Assembly (NCBI GenBank): GCA_009912235.1
Contig: WNDS01000001.1
Location: forward strand, 868,001 to 932,000
Direction of reading: 5' to 3'
Length of the DNA stretch: 64,000 bases
Source of the DNA: Stenotrophomonas maltophilia
GTDB taxonomy: Bacteria; Pseudomonadota; Gammaproteobacteria; Xanthomonadales; Xanthomonadaceae
Position 1 is the stretch's first letter. Each line of letters begins with the position of its first letter. Below are positions 16,747 through 25,622 of this stretch, in pieces. The notes below the pieces were generated by a model. It saw only the letters and a program-made list of their open reading frames with translations. It was not told where the DNA came from and did not search any database. The translations under genes were made by a program, and so were the position numbers.

Positions 16747-17184
16747 CTACGGCGCCACGGGATCACCTGCTGGCCGATGCCACGTCGCCAGCAGCATGTG
16801 CCCCAACGGCAGCAGCAGCGGCAGGCCGAACAGCCCCGCCAATGCCCAACCGGTCAGCCGGCCGGACAGCAGCGCCGCCATCAGGCTGGCCACGCACAGC
16901 GCAACGCCGAGCCCGGCGGCAATACGTGCGATCCACGGTGAACCGCGCAGGGTGAAGCCATTGAACAGGAACGCACCGGCCAGCCACCAGAAGCCCAGCA
17001 GACCGACAGCGGCCAGCACCGTGCCCAGCAGGGTCGGCATGTGGTCCGGGTGATCGTTGGGCTGCAGCAGCACCATCAGGCCGAAACCATCAAGCAGGGT
17101 CAGCGGAAACGCCGCCAGCATCAGTTCCAGCACCAGCAGCGTGGCCCCCAGACCACGTATCCACACCGACTCGCCCACGGCCAT
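16747..17184 (-). CDS. Multi-pass membrane protein, function unknown
   Basis: About 145 residues from ATG 17184; a TTG at 17211 is a possible earlier start. Four hydrophobic segments are visible: LGATLLVLELMLAAFPLTLL, LLGTVLAAVGLLGFWWLAGA, IAAGLGVALCVASLMAALL and LAGLFGLPLLLPLGHMLLA. The loops are short and the tail (WHRPAGDPVAP) is polar. I do not recognise a family. It lies between the photolyase gene and the exported pyrophosphatase, all on the minus strand. No clear ribosome site separates it, because the G-run upstream of ATG 17184 is too close. Confidence 0.6.
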   Translation of the reverse strand: MAVGESVWIRGLGATLLVLELMLAAFPLTLLDGFGLMVLLQPNDHPDHMPTLLGTVLAAVGLLGFWWLAGAFLFNGFTLRGSPWIARIAAGLGVALCVASLMAALLSGRLTGWALAGLFGLPLLLPLGHMLLATWHRPAGDPVAP

Positions 17185-17256
17185 CCCCCCGGTTGAGCGA
17201 TGAGCATACAACGGCAGGCGGTGGCCGCCCTGCAGACGGCCAGACAGTGCCGGGTG

Positions 17257-17871
17257 CTACTGGGCGTCGAAGCGCTTCATCGCCTCGCTGATCAGCGCAC
17301 GAGCCTCGGCGGCGTTGCCCCAGCCGTTGAGCTGCACCGGATTGCGGCCGGACGGCAGGTTCTTGTAGACGCGGAAGAACGCCTCGATGCGCTGCCGCTC
17401 GATCTCCGGCAGGCCGGACAGATCACGGATGCTGGCGTAGGTCGGGTCGACCTTGTCGGTCGGCACGCCGATCACCTTCTCATCGTGCTCGCCGCCATCG
17501 ATCATCTTCAGGTAGCCGATCGGGCGGAAGCGGATGATCACGCCGGGGTGCAGCGGTTCACGGGTCAGCACCAGCGCATCGAGCGGGTCGTTGTCGCCGG
17601 CCAGGGTGCGCGGCATCGAGCCGTAGTTGGCCGGATAGGCCACCGGCATCGACTGGAAACGGTCCACATGCACCAGCCCGTCGTCCTTGATCTCGTACTT
17701 GGTGAAGCTGCCGGCGGGGATCTCCACCGCCAGGTGCACTTCGTCCGGGGCCTGCTTCGGTTGTGCCGCCAGGAACGGGTGCAGCACGCTGTCGGCGGCC
17801 AGGCTGGCACCGGCCACCAGTGCCAGGGCGACAGCCAGGGCGGCCGCGGGCAGAACACGTCGAAGGGTCAT
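17257..17871 (-). CDS. ppa: Exported inorganic pyrophosphatase (family I)
   Basis: A 204-residue family I inorganic diphosphatase. Its hallmark is GDNDPLDALVLTREPL, the metal-binding DxDPxD loop; other conserved parts are YPANYGSMPRTL, GVIIRFRPIGYLKMIDGGEHDEKVIGV and a KNLPSGRNPVQLNGWG tail region. Unlike the cytosolic enzyme it begins with a Sec signal peptide (LPAAALAVALALVAGASLAAD, ending near residue 26). It should therefore hydrolyse pyrophosphate in the periplasm. It lies 88 bases after a metallophosphoesterase gene on the same strand and probably belongs to the same phosphate-scavenging group. A separate cytosolic enzyme would still be needed for growth. Confidence 0.88.
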   Translation of the reverse strand: MTLRRVLPAAALAVALALVAGASLAADSVLHPFLAAQPKQAPDEVHLAVEIPAGSFTKYEIKDDGLVHVDRFQSMPVAYPANYGSMPRTLAGDNDPLDALVLTREPLHPGVIIRFRPIGYLKMIDGGEHDEKVIGVPTDKVDPTYASIRDLSGLPEIERQRIEAFFRVYKNLPSGRNPVQLNGWGNAAEARALISEAMKRFDAQ

Positions 17872-17959
17872 CAGGGTCTCCGCAGTTTTGGATCACCCGC
17901 GCACCGGACAGGCCGGCACGCGGGCTCGGGTCATTCCAAGCAACGGTCGGCGCGGCCCT

Positions 17960-19311
17960 TCAGGGTCTGCTCGCGCTGGCAGTCACGGGGGCGATGCGTC
18001 CCTGCGTCAACTCCACCTTCTGTTTGCCGCCATCGGCGCCGCGCGTCAACTCGAAGCCGTCGTACAGGCGGCCGGTGACGGTGCGCGCTTCGTAGCGCAG
18101 GCGCTGCCGGTCGATGTGCAGCACCTGGAACAGCTGGGTGTCCTCGGCCACCGGCGCCATCGTGGCGCGCGCCTGCTCGGACAGCCGGTACTGCTTCGGC
18201 CCGGCCACGGTGACCAGGAACTGTGGGGTCGCGGCGCTGCCTTCGCCACGGCGGCCATAGGTATGGTCATGGCCCTGCAGCACCAGATCCACCTTGTGGC
18301 GGCGCACCACCGGCAGCAGTACGTCGCTCAGCTGGCTGTTCTCACGCTCTTCGCGCGGCGAGTAGAACGGCTGGTGCAGCAGCACGATGGTCCACGGGTT
18401 GGGATTGGCCGACAGCACGGTGTCCAGCCAGGCGGCCTGCGCCCTGGCCGTGCCCAGGTCCAGCGCGGAGGTACCGTCGAGCACCACGAAGCGCACGCCC
18501 TGCTGGTCGAACCAGTAGGTGGTGGACGCCGCATCGCGGCTGCCGTTGCCCGGCAGCGCGAAGGTGACCGGCCAGTGGCGGCCCAGTACGCGGCGCTCCT
18601 GCGGGGTGTCCTCGAATTCCTCGAAGTACTCGTGGTTGCCGATGGCCGGGGCCACCAGTGTTTCCTGCGCCAGCCAGCTGGTGGCGGCGAACCATTCGCC
18701 CCATTCGCTGTCATCGGCGTTGTCGCCACCGCTGACCAGATCGCCGGCGAACAGGCTCAGTGTGACCTCGGGTGCGGCCTTCTGGCCGGCACGGATGACC
18801 CGGCTGACGTGGCTGAGGTTCTTGTTCTGGGTATCGCCGAAGTACAGCACGGTGAGCGGCTGGTCAGCCTGGCCGGCGGTGGCAGCTGGTTCCAGGCGCT
18901 CCAGCTGTCCTTGCCCTGCACGCGGTAGACGTACAGGGTATTGGCAGCCAGGCCCTGCACATCGGCACGGTGGTGGTGCGAGAGCCCGTTCTCGGTCTGC
19001 AGCGGCCGCGTGCTGGCGGTGATGCGGGTGATCGGGCCGATGGCCGGCGAATCGCCAGCCACGGCGATTTCCAGCAGCGGCGCCTGCACGCTGCCATCGG
19101 TGCGCCAGGCCACGGCGAAGCCCTGCCGCGGGTCGGCCGATGGCGAGGCCACGATGCGGTCGGGGAAGCCGGTGGCCGCGTAGTGCCGGTTGCCGGCCGG
19201 CACCTGGGTGTTCGGCTCGACGGCAGCATCGGCGGTTGCAGCGGCGGCGCTGCCCGCGCACAGGGCGCAGGCCAGGCCGAAGGCGAGCGCACGCAGGGTC
19301 GTGGCCCTCAT
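17960..19311 (-). pseudogene. Exported metallophosphoesterase gene with a 1-base deletion
   Basis: The product would be a purple-acid-phosphatase-like enzyme of about 450 residues. ATG 19311 overlaps the phytase stop (ATGA). The first part has a signal peptide (ALAFGLACALCAGSAAA) and a fibronectin-III-like domain (TLYVYRVQGKDSWSAWNQL). The frame then breaks at about 18880-18885. The catalytic domain continues one frame over: LTVLYFGDTQNKN, AGDLVSGGDNADDSEW, GNHEY and GHDHTYGR, the metal ligands of the calcineurin-like fold. Adding one C in the CTGCC-ACCGCC context restores Q-L-P-T-A-G. As written the product would end before the active site. It is coupled to the phytase-like gene upstream. 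The substrate is unknown, probably a phosphomonoester. Confidence 0.8.
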
Positions 19312-20437
19312 GCGCCGCACTCCAGCGGCAGCGACAGCTGGTGCGCCACCTGTTCCCAGTCGAAGGCAACCACACCCTGGTCGTCATGCACGGCGTACAG
19401 CGCCCCCTGCGGGAAGCGTGCCGACGGCTGCTGCATCATCCAGATGCCATCGGTGTTGGCCACCGTGTTGCCGCGGAATGCACCCACCGGCTTCAGCGTG
19501 TGGCGGTCGAACAGGTGGAACACGCTGTGGTCCTTGCCCTGCTCGGTGGTGATCCACCAGCCGTCCTTGCCGCAGGTGCGCAGCATCACGCCTTCGGCCT
19601 GCGCCTTGAACACATCGCGGCCGAAGGTGGTGCCGGTGAAGCGGCCGGCCAGCGTATAGACCTTGAATTCGCTGGCGTAGCGCTCGTCTTCCTCGGCAAT
19701 CAGCAGACGGTCGTTGGCCGGGTCGCCCCAGATCGATTCGACCACGCGCAGCGCACCGGCTTCGCTGGTATCGCCGATGCTGGCGGCCAGCGTGGCCTGC
19801 ACCGTGGCGCCCTCGCGGGTCACGTGGTACTGGCGCACGCGCTTGTCCAGCTCGGCCAGCGGCGGCAGCACATCGTTGCCCTGCGCGTCCTTGCCGTCAT
19901 CCCACGAATCGGTTACGTAGACGTTGTAGCCATCGTCACGTGCGTCCACCCACAGGCCGTAGGGCTTGCGCAGGTCGTCAGCGCCGAACACCGCCAGCGG
20001 AGTGAAAGCGGGCAGGCTGAACAGCTGTACGCGGTGGTTGTCACGCTCGACGATCCACAGCAGGTCACCGGTGACGGCGATGCCGTTGGGGCGGTCGAAC
20101 TGGCCCAGTGCAGTACCGGTGCTGCCGACGTCGCGCAGGTGCTCGCCGGTGCTGCCGTCATAGACCACCAGCTTGTCAGTGGCCTTGGCGGTGGCGATCA
20201 GCCAGGTGCGGCCATCGGGTACCTGCCAGGCGGGGGGGAGTCGATGTTGTCGGCCGGGGTCATCGGGGTCAGGAAGGCCTCGGCAACCACGGCCACCGAA
20301 CGCTCGCCCTGCCCTGCCGGCGCAGTGGCAGCGGCGGCATCGGCTTCGGCTGCAGCCGGTGTGCCACGGCTGCAGCCGGCCAGCAGTGCGGCGGCCAGCG
20401 CGGCGGCGAGCAGCAACGGGGTGCGCGCGGCCATCAC
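19308..20437 (-). pseudogene. Phytase-like beta-propeller lipoprotein gene with a homopolymer deletion
   Basis: The product would be about 376 residues. It opens with a lipoprotein signal (LAAALLAGC lipobox, Cys near residue 22), then a low-complexity Ala linker. The propeller domain resembles 3-phytase/BPP proteins: FDRPNGIAVTGDLLWIVERD, FGADDLRKPYGLWVD, GVMLRTCGKDGWWITTEQGK and NTDGIWMMQQPS. The two halves are in different frames and meet at a run of seven C (minus strand, 20232-20238). Eight C would give NIDSPAAWQVPDG. Its ATG 20437 overlaps the stop of the TonB-dependent receptor, so the genes form one coupled operon, as in other Xanthomonadaceae. The predicted role is removal of phosphate from inositol phosphates at the cell surface. 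Confidence 0.78.
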
Positions 20438-23010
20438 AAGGCCACCTTCAGGCCGATGGCGTAGGTGCGGCCGTACTCTTCCATCTGCAACGTGCGCGAG
20501 CGGTTGCCCTGGTACAGCTCCAGCGGCTTGTCCAGCAGGTTCTGCGCTTCCAAGTACATGCTCACGCGCGGGGTGAAGCGGTAATCCAGCGAGAAATCGA
20601 GCTGGGTGTTGGGTGCCACGTAGATGTCGAACGCACGGCCGGCGCCGATGCTGTCCAGGTACTCGCTGCGGTGCACGGCGGCCAGGCGCGTGCTCAGGCC
20701 GTACTTTTCATAGCCCACGTGCGCGCTGTAGACGTTCTTCGAGGCGCGCGGCAGGTGGAAGTCCTCGCCGGCACGGGCGGCGATGCCCGCATCGAAGGAG
20801 GTGTCCAGCCAGGTGCCGCTGGCGCCGACCAGCAGGCCATCCCAGCCCGAAGGCAGGAAGTCCAGCTGCTGCTGCCAGTTGAATTCGGCGCCGCGCACCT
20901 TGGCCTTGTTGCCGTTGATGGCGGTGGTGACCGGCAGACCGTCGTAGCCCGGCACGCCCTGCTGGCGGGTTTCCACGATGTAGCCATCGATGGACTTGTG
21001 GAACACGCCCAGCGAGATGATGCCGCTGCTGCCGATGTACTTCTCCACCGACAGGTCCAGGTTGGTGGATTCGTAGGGGTTCAGGTTCGGGTTGCCCAGG
21101 CGCACTTCGTTGTCATTGCGGGCCAGGCCCACGCGCGGCGACGCATCGCCGAAGCCGGGGCGCGCCACGGTCTTGTTGGCGGCAAAGCGCAGTACCCAGT
21201 CGTTGCCGGCGTCGTAGCGCAGGTGCAGGTCCGGCAGCACGTTGGTGTAGCTCTTGCTGGCCTGCACCGGGGTGACGCTGAAGCTGCGGCCGTTGCTGGC
21301 CACGTCGACGCGGTTGCCGGTGGCACTGAAGCGGGTGCTTTCCACGCGCACGCCCCTGATCACGCGCAGCGCACCGATGTCCCAGGTGCCCATCGCATAG
21401 CTGGCGAAGATGTCTTCGCGGGCGGTGTAGTCGCCTTCCAGCGAGGTGGCGGCGTTGGCACCGGCATCCTGCGGGCGGCCGCTGTATTCGGCGCTGTGCT
21501 GTGCCCAGTAGCGGCGCATCGCATCGGAATCCATGCCCTGGCCCATGCTGCCGTGGCGGTGCTCGGGTGAACCGGTGGTCCAGTCCTTCAGGTTGATCGC
21601 CGGGCCCACACGCAGCGAGGCTTCATCGACGTTGACGTCGCGGTCGCGCCAGCGGCCCAGCACGCCGAACTTGTAGCTGCTGTTGTCGCCGTCGAAGCGG
21701 ATGTTGACCTGCGCGCTGCGCTCTTCGTCGTTGACCTGCTTGGGCTTGGCCACGATGCGGTCGAACTTGTAGTTGGCGTTGTCCAGCCACTGGTCGTTGT
21801 CGAAGCTGTAGCTGGGCAGGCGGCTGCGCTGGTCCAGGGTGCCGTTGAAAGCCTTGCCGTTGAGCTTGAAGCGCGTTTCGATCTCGTCGTTGACACGCTC
21901 TTCGGTGCGCGTGTAGCCCGCCTTGTAGTCGACCACGGCACCGGTCAGCTTGTTCTCACCGCCCAGGCTGGCGGCGAAGGTGTTCTCTTCCTTGGTGCGG
22001 TAGCGCATGCGCTTGTCGATGGAATCCTTGGGCATGCCGACCAGGCGGTACTGGTCAGTGCCGTTGGGCACCATGTTGGCCGCATCGAAGTTGAAGATCA
22101 CGCGCTGGCGGGTTTCGGCATCGTCGAACTGGCTGTACAGCGTGCGCAGGTAGTAGCGGCTGTCCTCGTTCGGGCGCCAGTCCAGGTTGAGGTTGGCGCC
22201 GATGCGCTTGCGCTCGATTTCGTACTTGCGGTGCTGCAGGTTGATGGCGTGCACATCGCCCGGCGCGACCTTGGTCGGGTCGACGCCGTCGGCACCTTCG
22301 TATTCCACTTCGCTGTTGTCCGACTCGAACGTGCGCTTCTGGTAGTTCACGCCGGCTGCCACGCCGAAGGTGTTGTTGAACACTTCGCTGTAGTTGAAGG
22401 CGGCCTTCGGGCTGGTCTCATCGGACAGCTGCTGGTGGCTGGCCTCGATCTTGCCGCGCAGGCTGCGCCCGCTGCGGTCGAACGCCGAGGCCGATTCCAC
22501 CAGGATCGCACCGCCGATCGCATCACCGGGCATGTCCGGGGTGGGCGACTTGACCACGCGCAGGCGCTCGGTGGAATCGGAGGGGATCACGTCCAGCGGG
22601 GCGGCACGGCTGGTGCTGTCGGGGGTACCGATGGCGATGCCGTCCACGCTGACGCTGTTGAGGTTGGCATCCAGGCCGCGCACTACCACGAAGCGGCCTT
22701 CACCCTGGTCGCGGGTGACGCTGATGCCGGGCAGGCGCTGCAGCGATTCAGCCACGTTCTGGTCCGGGTACTGGCCCAGCGCGTCGGAGGAGACGGCATC
22801 TTCGATGGCATCACTGCTGCGCTTGAGATCCACCGCGCGGATCTGCGATTCGAGCTGCGCGCGCACTTCGACGCGGTCCAGGTCGACCGCATTGCCCGCG
22901 GCCACGCCGGTGCTTGCCAGCGCCTGCTGCCCGCCGGCCGGAGCCGCTGCGGCCGTCCCCACGGCCAGGGTCAGGGTGATGGCAACCGCCAACGGAGTCT
23001 TGATCTGCAC
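20434..23010 (-). CDS. TonB-dependent outer-membrane receptor
   Basis: An 858-residue active-transport receptor. The signal peptide is followed by a plug domain beginning VDLKRSSDAIEDAVSSDALG and DQNVAESLQRLPGISVTRDQ, then GDAIGGAILVESA. The barrel domain ends in aromatic-plus-Leu (YAIGLKVAL). It belongs to the group of TonB receptors that start with SDAIEDAVS and are common in Xanthomonadaceae for sugars and phosphate esters. The start is a GTG at 23010 behind GGGG. It is the first gene of a coupled operon with a phytase-like lipoprotein and a metallophosphoesterase, so its likely ligand is an organophosphate such as phytate; this is context-based. Confidence 0.9.
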   Translation of the reverse strand: MQIKTPLAVAITLTLAVGTAAAAPAGGQQALASTGVAAGNAVDLDRVEVRAQLESQIRAVDLKRSSDAIEDAVSSDALGQYPDQNVAESLQRLPGISVTRDQGEGRFVVVRGLDANLNSVSVDGIAIGTPDSTSRAAPLDVIPSDSTERLRVVKSPTPDMPGDAIGGAILVESASAFDRSGRSLRGKIEASHQQLSDETSPKAAFNYSEVFNNTFGVAAGVNYQKRTFESDNSEVEYEGADGVDPTKVAPGDVHAINLQHRKYEIERKRIGANLNLDWRPNEDSRYYLRTLYSQFDDAETRQRVIFNFDAANMVPNGTDQYRLVGMPKDSIDKRMRYRTKEENTFAASLGGENKLTGAVVDYKAGYTRTEERVNDEIETRFKLNGKAFNGTLDQRSRLPSYSFDNDQWLDNANYKFDRIVAKPKQVNDEERSAQVNIRFDGDNSSYKFGVLGRWRDRDVNVDEASLRVGPAINLKDWTTGSPEHRHGSMGQGMDSDAMRRYWAQHSAEYSGRPQDAGANAATSLEGDYTAREDIFASYAMGTWDIGALRVIRGVRVESTRFSATGNRVDVASNGRSFSVTPVQASKSYTNVLPDLHLRYDAGNDWVLRFAANKTVARPGFGDASPRVGLARNDNEVRLGNPNLNPYESTNLDLSVEKYIGSSGIISLGVFHKSIDGYIVETRQQGVPGYDGLPVTTAINGNKAKVRGAEFNWQQQLDFLPSGWDGLLVGASGTWLDTSFDAGIAARAGEDFHLPRASKNVYSAHVGYEKYGLSTRLAAVHRSEYLDSIGAGRAFDIYVAPNTQLDFSLDYRFTPRVSMYLEAQNLLDKPLELYQGNRSRTLQMEEYGRTYAIGLKVAL

Positions 23011-23162
23011 TGTGAAGCCCCATGCCTGTTAAGAATGGGTCTGCACGGTATGTCCGCAACGTTGCATGGCCATGACACCGGTCTGCACGATGTGTCATGA
23101 AACTGGCCGGGTACAGCGTGGGTGCGGCACACTGTGCGCCTCTCCATGACCTCTTCCCGACC

Positions 23163-23798
23163 ATGAAAATCGTCGAAGTGCGCCACCCGCTGGTGCAGCA
23201 CAAGATCGGCCTGATGCGCAACGCCTCGCTCAGCACCAAGGATTTCCGCGAACTGGCCAACGAGCTGGGCACGCTGCTGGCCTACGAGGCCACCGCCGAC
23301 CTGGACACCGAAGCCCACGTGCTGCCGGGCTGGGCCGGCCCGGTCACGGTGCAGCGCATTGCCGGCGCCAAGATCACCGTGGTGCCGATCCTGCGTGCCG
23401 GCCTGGGCATGCTCAGCGGCGTGCTTTCGCTGATTCCGGCCGCGCGCGTGAGCGTGGTCGGCCTGCAGCGCGATGAGGAAACCCTGCAGCCGGTGCCCTA
23501 CTTCGAGCGCCTGACCGGCCGCCTGGAAGAGCGCGATGCGCTGATCCTGGACCCGATGCTGGCCACCGGCGGCACCCTGATCGCCACCATCGACATGCTC
23601 AAGCGCGCCGGTGCGCGCCGCATCAAGGGCATCTTCCTGGTGGCGGCGCCGGAAGGCATCGAGGCGGTGCACGCCGCGCACCCGGACGTGGAGATCTACA
23701 CTGCGGCCATCGATGCCCAGCTCAATGACAAGGGCTACATCCTGCCCGGCCTGGGCGATGCCGGTGACCGCATCTTCGGCACCCGCGTGGTTGGCTGA
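23163..23798 (+). CDS. upp: Uracil phosphoribosyltransferase
   Basis: A 211-residue enzyme that salvages uracil, converting it with PRPP to UMP in the cytosol. Conserved features are [15 protein letters not shown] at the N-terminus, [19 protein letters not shown], the PRPP-binding loop [18 protein letters not shown] and the uracil-binding C-terminus ending [17 protein letters not shown]. Length and motif order match UPRT exactly. The start ATG 23163 is preceded by only a weak ribosome site. It is divergent from the TonB receptor gene and followed by a strong hairpin. Confidence 0.95.
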   Translation: MKIVEVRHPLVQHKIGLMRNASLSTKDFRELANELGTLLAYEATADLDTEAHVLPGWAGPVTVQRIAGAKITVVPILRAGLGMLSGVLSLIPAARVSVVGLQRDEETLQPVPYFERLTGRLEERDALILDPMLATGGTLIATIDMLKRAGARRIKGIFLVAAPEGIEAVHAAHPDVEIYTAAIDAQLNDKGYILPGLGDAGDRIFGTRVVG

Positions 23799-23807
23799 GG
23801 TACACAT

Positions 23808-23834
23808 CCCACACCCGGCGATGCCGGGTGTGGG
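23808..23834 (+). terminator. Hairpin after upp
   Basis: A 12-bp perfect inverted repeat (CCCACACCCGGC at 23808-23819 with its complement at 23823-23834, 3-base loop) 10 bases after the upp stop. It is followed by a G-run, not T, so it may be a Rho-assisted terminator or mRNA protector. Confidence 0.55.
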
Positions 23835-23938
23835 GGCGGCGCAGGACGTCCGCCCCCTGCCCATTCCGGGATTTCACGCCGTCTTCGCCCGCCCGGTTCA
23901 ATGCTCCGCGCACCCGCCACCGCGCCCTGGAGACTGCG

Positions 23939-24223
23939 ATGAAGCGTTCGATCCTGTTGGCTGCCGTGCTTGTGTTTGCCATTCCGGCCCTGGCCACTGC
24001 GGCCACCCCGCAGCAGCAGCGCATGGCCGAGTGTTCGGCCAAGAACAAGGGCAAGACCGGGGATGACTACAAATCCGCGCAGAAGGCCTGCCTGAGCGCC
24101 CAGCCGGCCAAGGCCAGCACCCCGCAGGAACGCATGAAGCAGTGCAACGCCGATGCCGCGACGAAGAAGCTGGCCGGTGATGCGCGCAAGACTTTCATGA
24201 GCAGCTGCCTGAAGGCGTCCTGA
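23939..24223 (+). CDS. PsiF-like exported protein
   Basis: A 94-residue protein with a signal peptide (LLAAVLVFAIPALATAA) and two PsiF-type repeats. Repeat one is QRMAECSAKNKGKTGDDYKSA, shortened here to its key part RMAECSAKNKGKTGDDYK; repeat two is RMKQCNADAATKKLAGDARK. Each repeat carries the paired-Cys pattern of the family. PsiF was named in E. coli as a phosphate-starvation-inducible protein; its role remains unknown. The gene sits close to a phosphate-acquisition group, although on the opposite strand and behind upp. ATG 23939 follows CTGGAG. The true function is not established. Confidence 0.8.
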   Translation: MKRSILLAAVLVFAIPALATAATPQQQRMAECSAKNKGKTGDDYKSAQKACLSAQPAKASTPQERMKQCNADAATKKLAGDARKTFMSSCLKAS

Positions 24224-24245
24224 GCCTCGCGGGATTCGTTTACGG

Positions 24246-24614
24246 GGGTGCCGGCCGTTGGCCGGCAGTCTCATGGTCTACGTGATTGCAGGCATCCATC
24301 CACGCATGGCGTGAATCTACAAAAGCTCGCAATGCCCGAGATGCCCGGTAGTGCCGGCCGTTGGCCGGCAGCCTCATGGTCCGCGTGATCGCAGGCATTC
24401 ATCCACGCATGGCGTGGATCTACAAAAACAGGTCAGGCGCGGGCCGTCGGATGGCAATCCCGCGATGAAAATCCACACGCGAGACGCCCGGTAGTGCCGG
24501 CCGTTGGCCGGCAGCCTCATGGTCCGCGTGATCGCAGGCATTCATCCACGCATGGCGTGGATCTACAAAAACACGCCGCGCCTGCGCGCCCCGGTCACGC
24601 ATCGCGTGGACCGA
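24246..24614. repeat. Tandem array of SMAG-type repeats
   Basis: Three successive dimers, each a GTAG hairpin of the GTGCCGGCCGTTGGCCGGCA type joined by about 30 conserved bases to an inverted hairpin of the ATCCACGCATGGCGTGGAT type ending CTAC and an A-run. Copies are at 24246-24320, 24348-24423 and 24491-24566; copy 1 has lost its GTAG start. A degenerate fourth hairpin (CACGCATCGCGTGG) is at 24596-24609. This fills the gap between the PsiF-like gene and the MBL gene; no coding sequence is present. Confidence 0.85.
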
Positions 24615-24624
24615 CAAAAACCGC

Positions 24625-25512
24625 CTACCCCAGCGCGCGCGCCTTCAATTCGCCCTGCTCGTGCAGGGTCACGAAACGGCCCTTGTCATCGCGACCCAGC
24701 TGGGCCAGCGCGACCTGCGGGTCGTGGGTGAAGAACAGATGGACGTTGCGCGCCAGCTTGTCTTCCAGGAACTGCCGCTTTTCGTCGATCAGCAGTTCCG
24801 CATTGCGGTCGTAACCCATCGTGATCGGCACATGCACCCAGGACCGGCCCGGCACCAGGTCGGCGCAGAACACTACGCCGCCGTGCGCCTGGCCATCGCC
24901 CGCGGGCTGGCCGACGATCTCGGCCAGCATCAGGCCCGGTGTGTGCCCATCGCTGAAGCTGAAGCGCACGCTGCGGCCCAGTGCCTGCGAGTACGGGCCA
25001 TCGACCACCTCCAGGCGGCCGCTGCCCTGCAGCAGCGCCGGCAGTTCGGGAATGAAGCTGGCGCGATCGCGCCGGTGCAGGTGCAGCGCCCGCTGCCAAT
25101 GCTCGGCACCGACCACGAAGGTGGCGTTGGGGAACAGCAGCTCCGGCCCGCGGCCGTCGATCCACGGCGCCAGCAGGCCGCCGGCATGGTCGAAATGCAG
25201 GTGGCTGAGCACCACCACGTCGATGTCCTCGTGCTCGAAGCCCGCCTCGCGCAGCGATTCGATCAGCACGTGGTTGCTTTCCTGCACGCCGTAGCGCTCA
25301 CGCAGGCGCGGCTCGAAGAACGCACCGATGCCGGTCTCAAACAGCACCGTCTTGCCTTCCAGCGGGCTGGCCAGCAACGCCCGGCAGGCCAGCTCGATGC
25401 GGTTGAGCTCATCCGGCGCTGCCCACTTTTCCCAAAACGAACGCGGTGCGTTGCCGAGCATAGCCCCGCCATCCAGACGCTGCGTGTTGCCTCGGATCGA
25501 CCATAGTTTCAT
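24625..25512 (-). CDS. MBL-fold metallohydrolase
   Basis: A 295-residue metallo-beta-lactamase-fold protein. The metal-binding motif is [15 protein letters not shown] at about residue 100; the other ligands fit [15 protein letters not shown] (His) and VFCADLVPG (bridging Asp) in order. The C-terminal [14 protein letters not shown] completes the site. The family includes quorum-quenching lactonases and glyoxalase-II-like enzymes; the sequence does not decide among them. No signal peptide is seen, so it is cytosolic. ATG 25512 has no strong ribosome site. It is monocistronic, between an SMAG array and ggt. Confidence 0.85.
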   Translation of the reverse strand: MKLWSIRGNTQRLDGGAMLGNAPRSFWEKWAAPDELNRIELACRALLASPLEGKTVLFETGIGAFFEPRLRERYGVQESNHVLIESLREAGFEHEDIDVVVLSHLHFDHAGGLLAPWIDGRGPELLFPNATFVVGAEHWQRALHLHRRDRASFIPELPALLQGSGRLEVVDGPYSQALGRSVRFSFSDGHTPGLMLAEIVGQPAGDGQAHGGVVFCADLVPGRSWVHVPITMGYDRNAELLIDEKRQFLEDKLARNVHLFFTHDPQVALAQLGRDDKGRFVTLHEQGELKARALG

Positions 25513-25574
25513 GCGGCAATTATCTGCCGGGCGTTGTTAAGGAATCGCTAGGCCGTGCGGTGGCGACGGCCACA

Positions 25575-25600
25575 AAAACCCCGCCGGGTGGCGGGGTCGT
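25575..25600 (-). terminator. Intrinsic terminator of ggt
   Basis: ACCCCGCC at 25578-25585 and GGCGGGGT at 25590-25597 form an 8-bp stem with a GGGT loop. On the minus strand it is followed by TTTTTG, a textbook intrinsic terminator 26 bases after the ggt stop. Confidence 0.88.
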
Positions 25601-25622
25601 TGGGCAGGCGCGGCGGCCGGCG

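Noticed and set aside
23050..23110. TGTCAT-like words upstream of the TonB receptor as a Pho box
   Set aside because: Only single half-sites (GTGTCAT, TTTCAT) are present, without the second half at the right spacing; not convincing.
24246..24614. CRISPR array
   Set aside because: Repeats are self-complementary hairpins of two kinds with a conserved linker; spacers are not unique and no cas genes are near.
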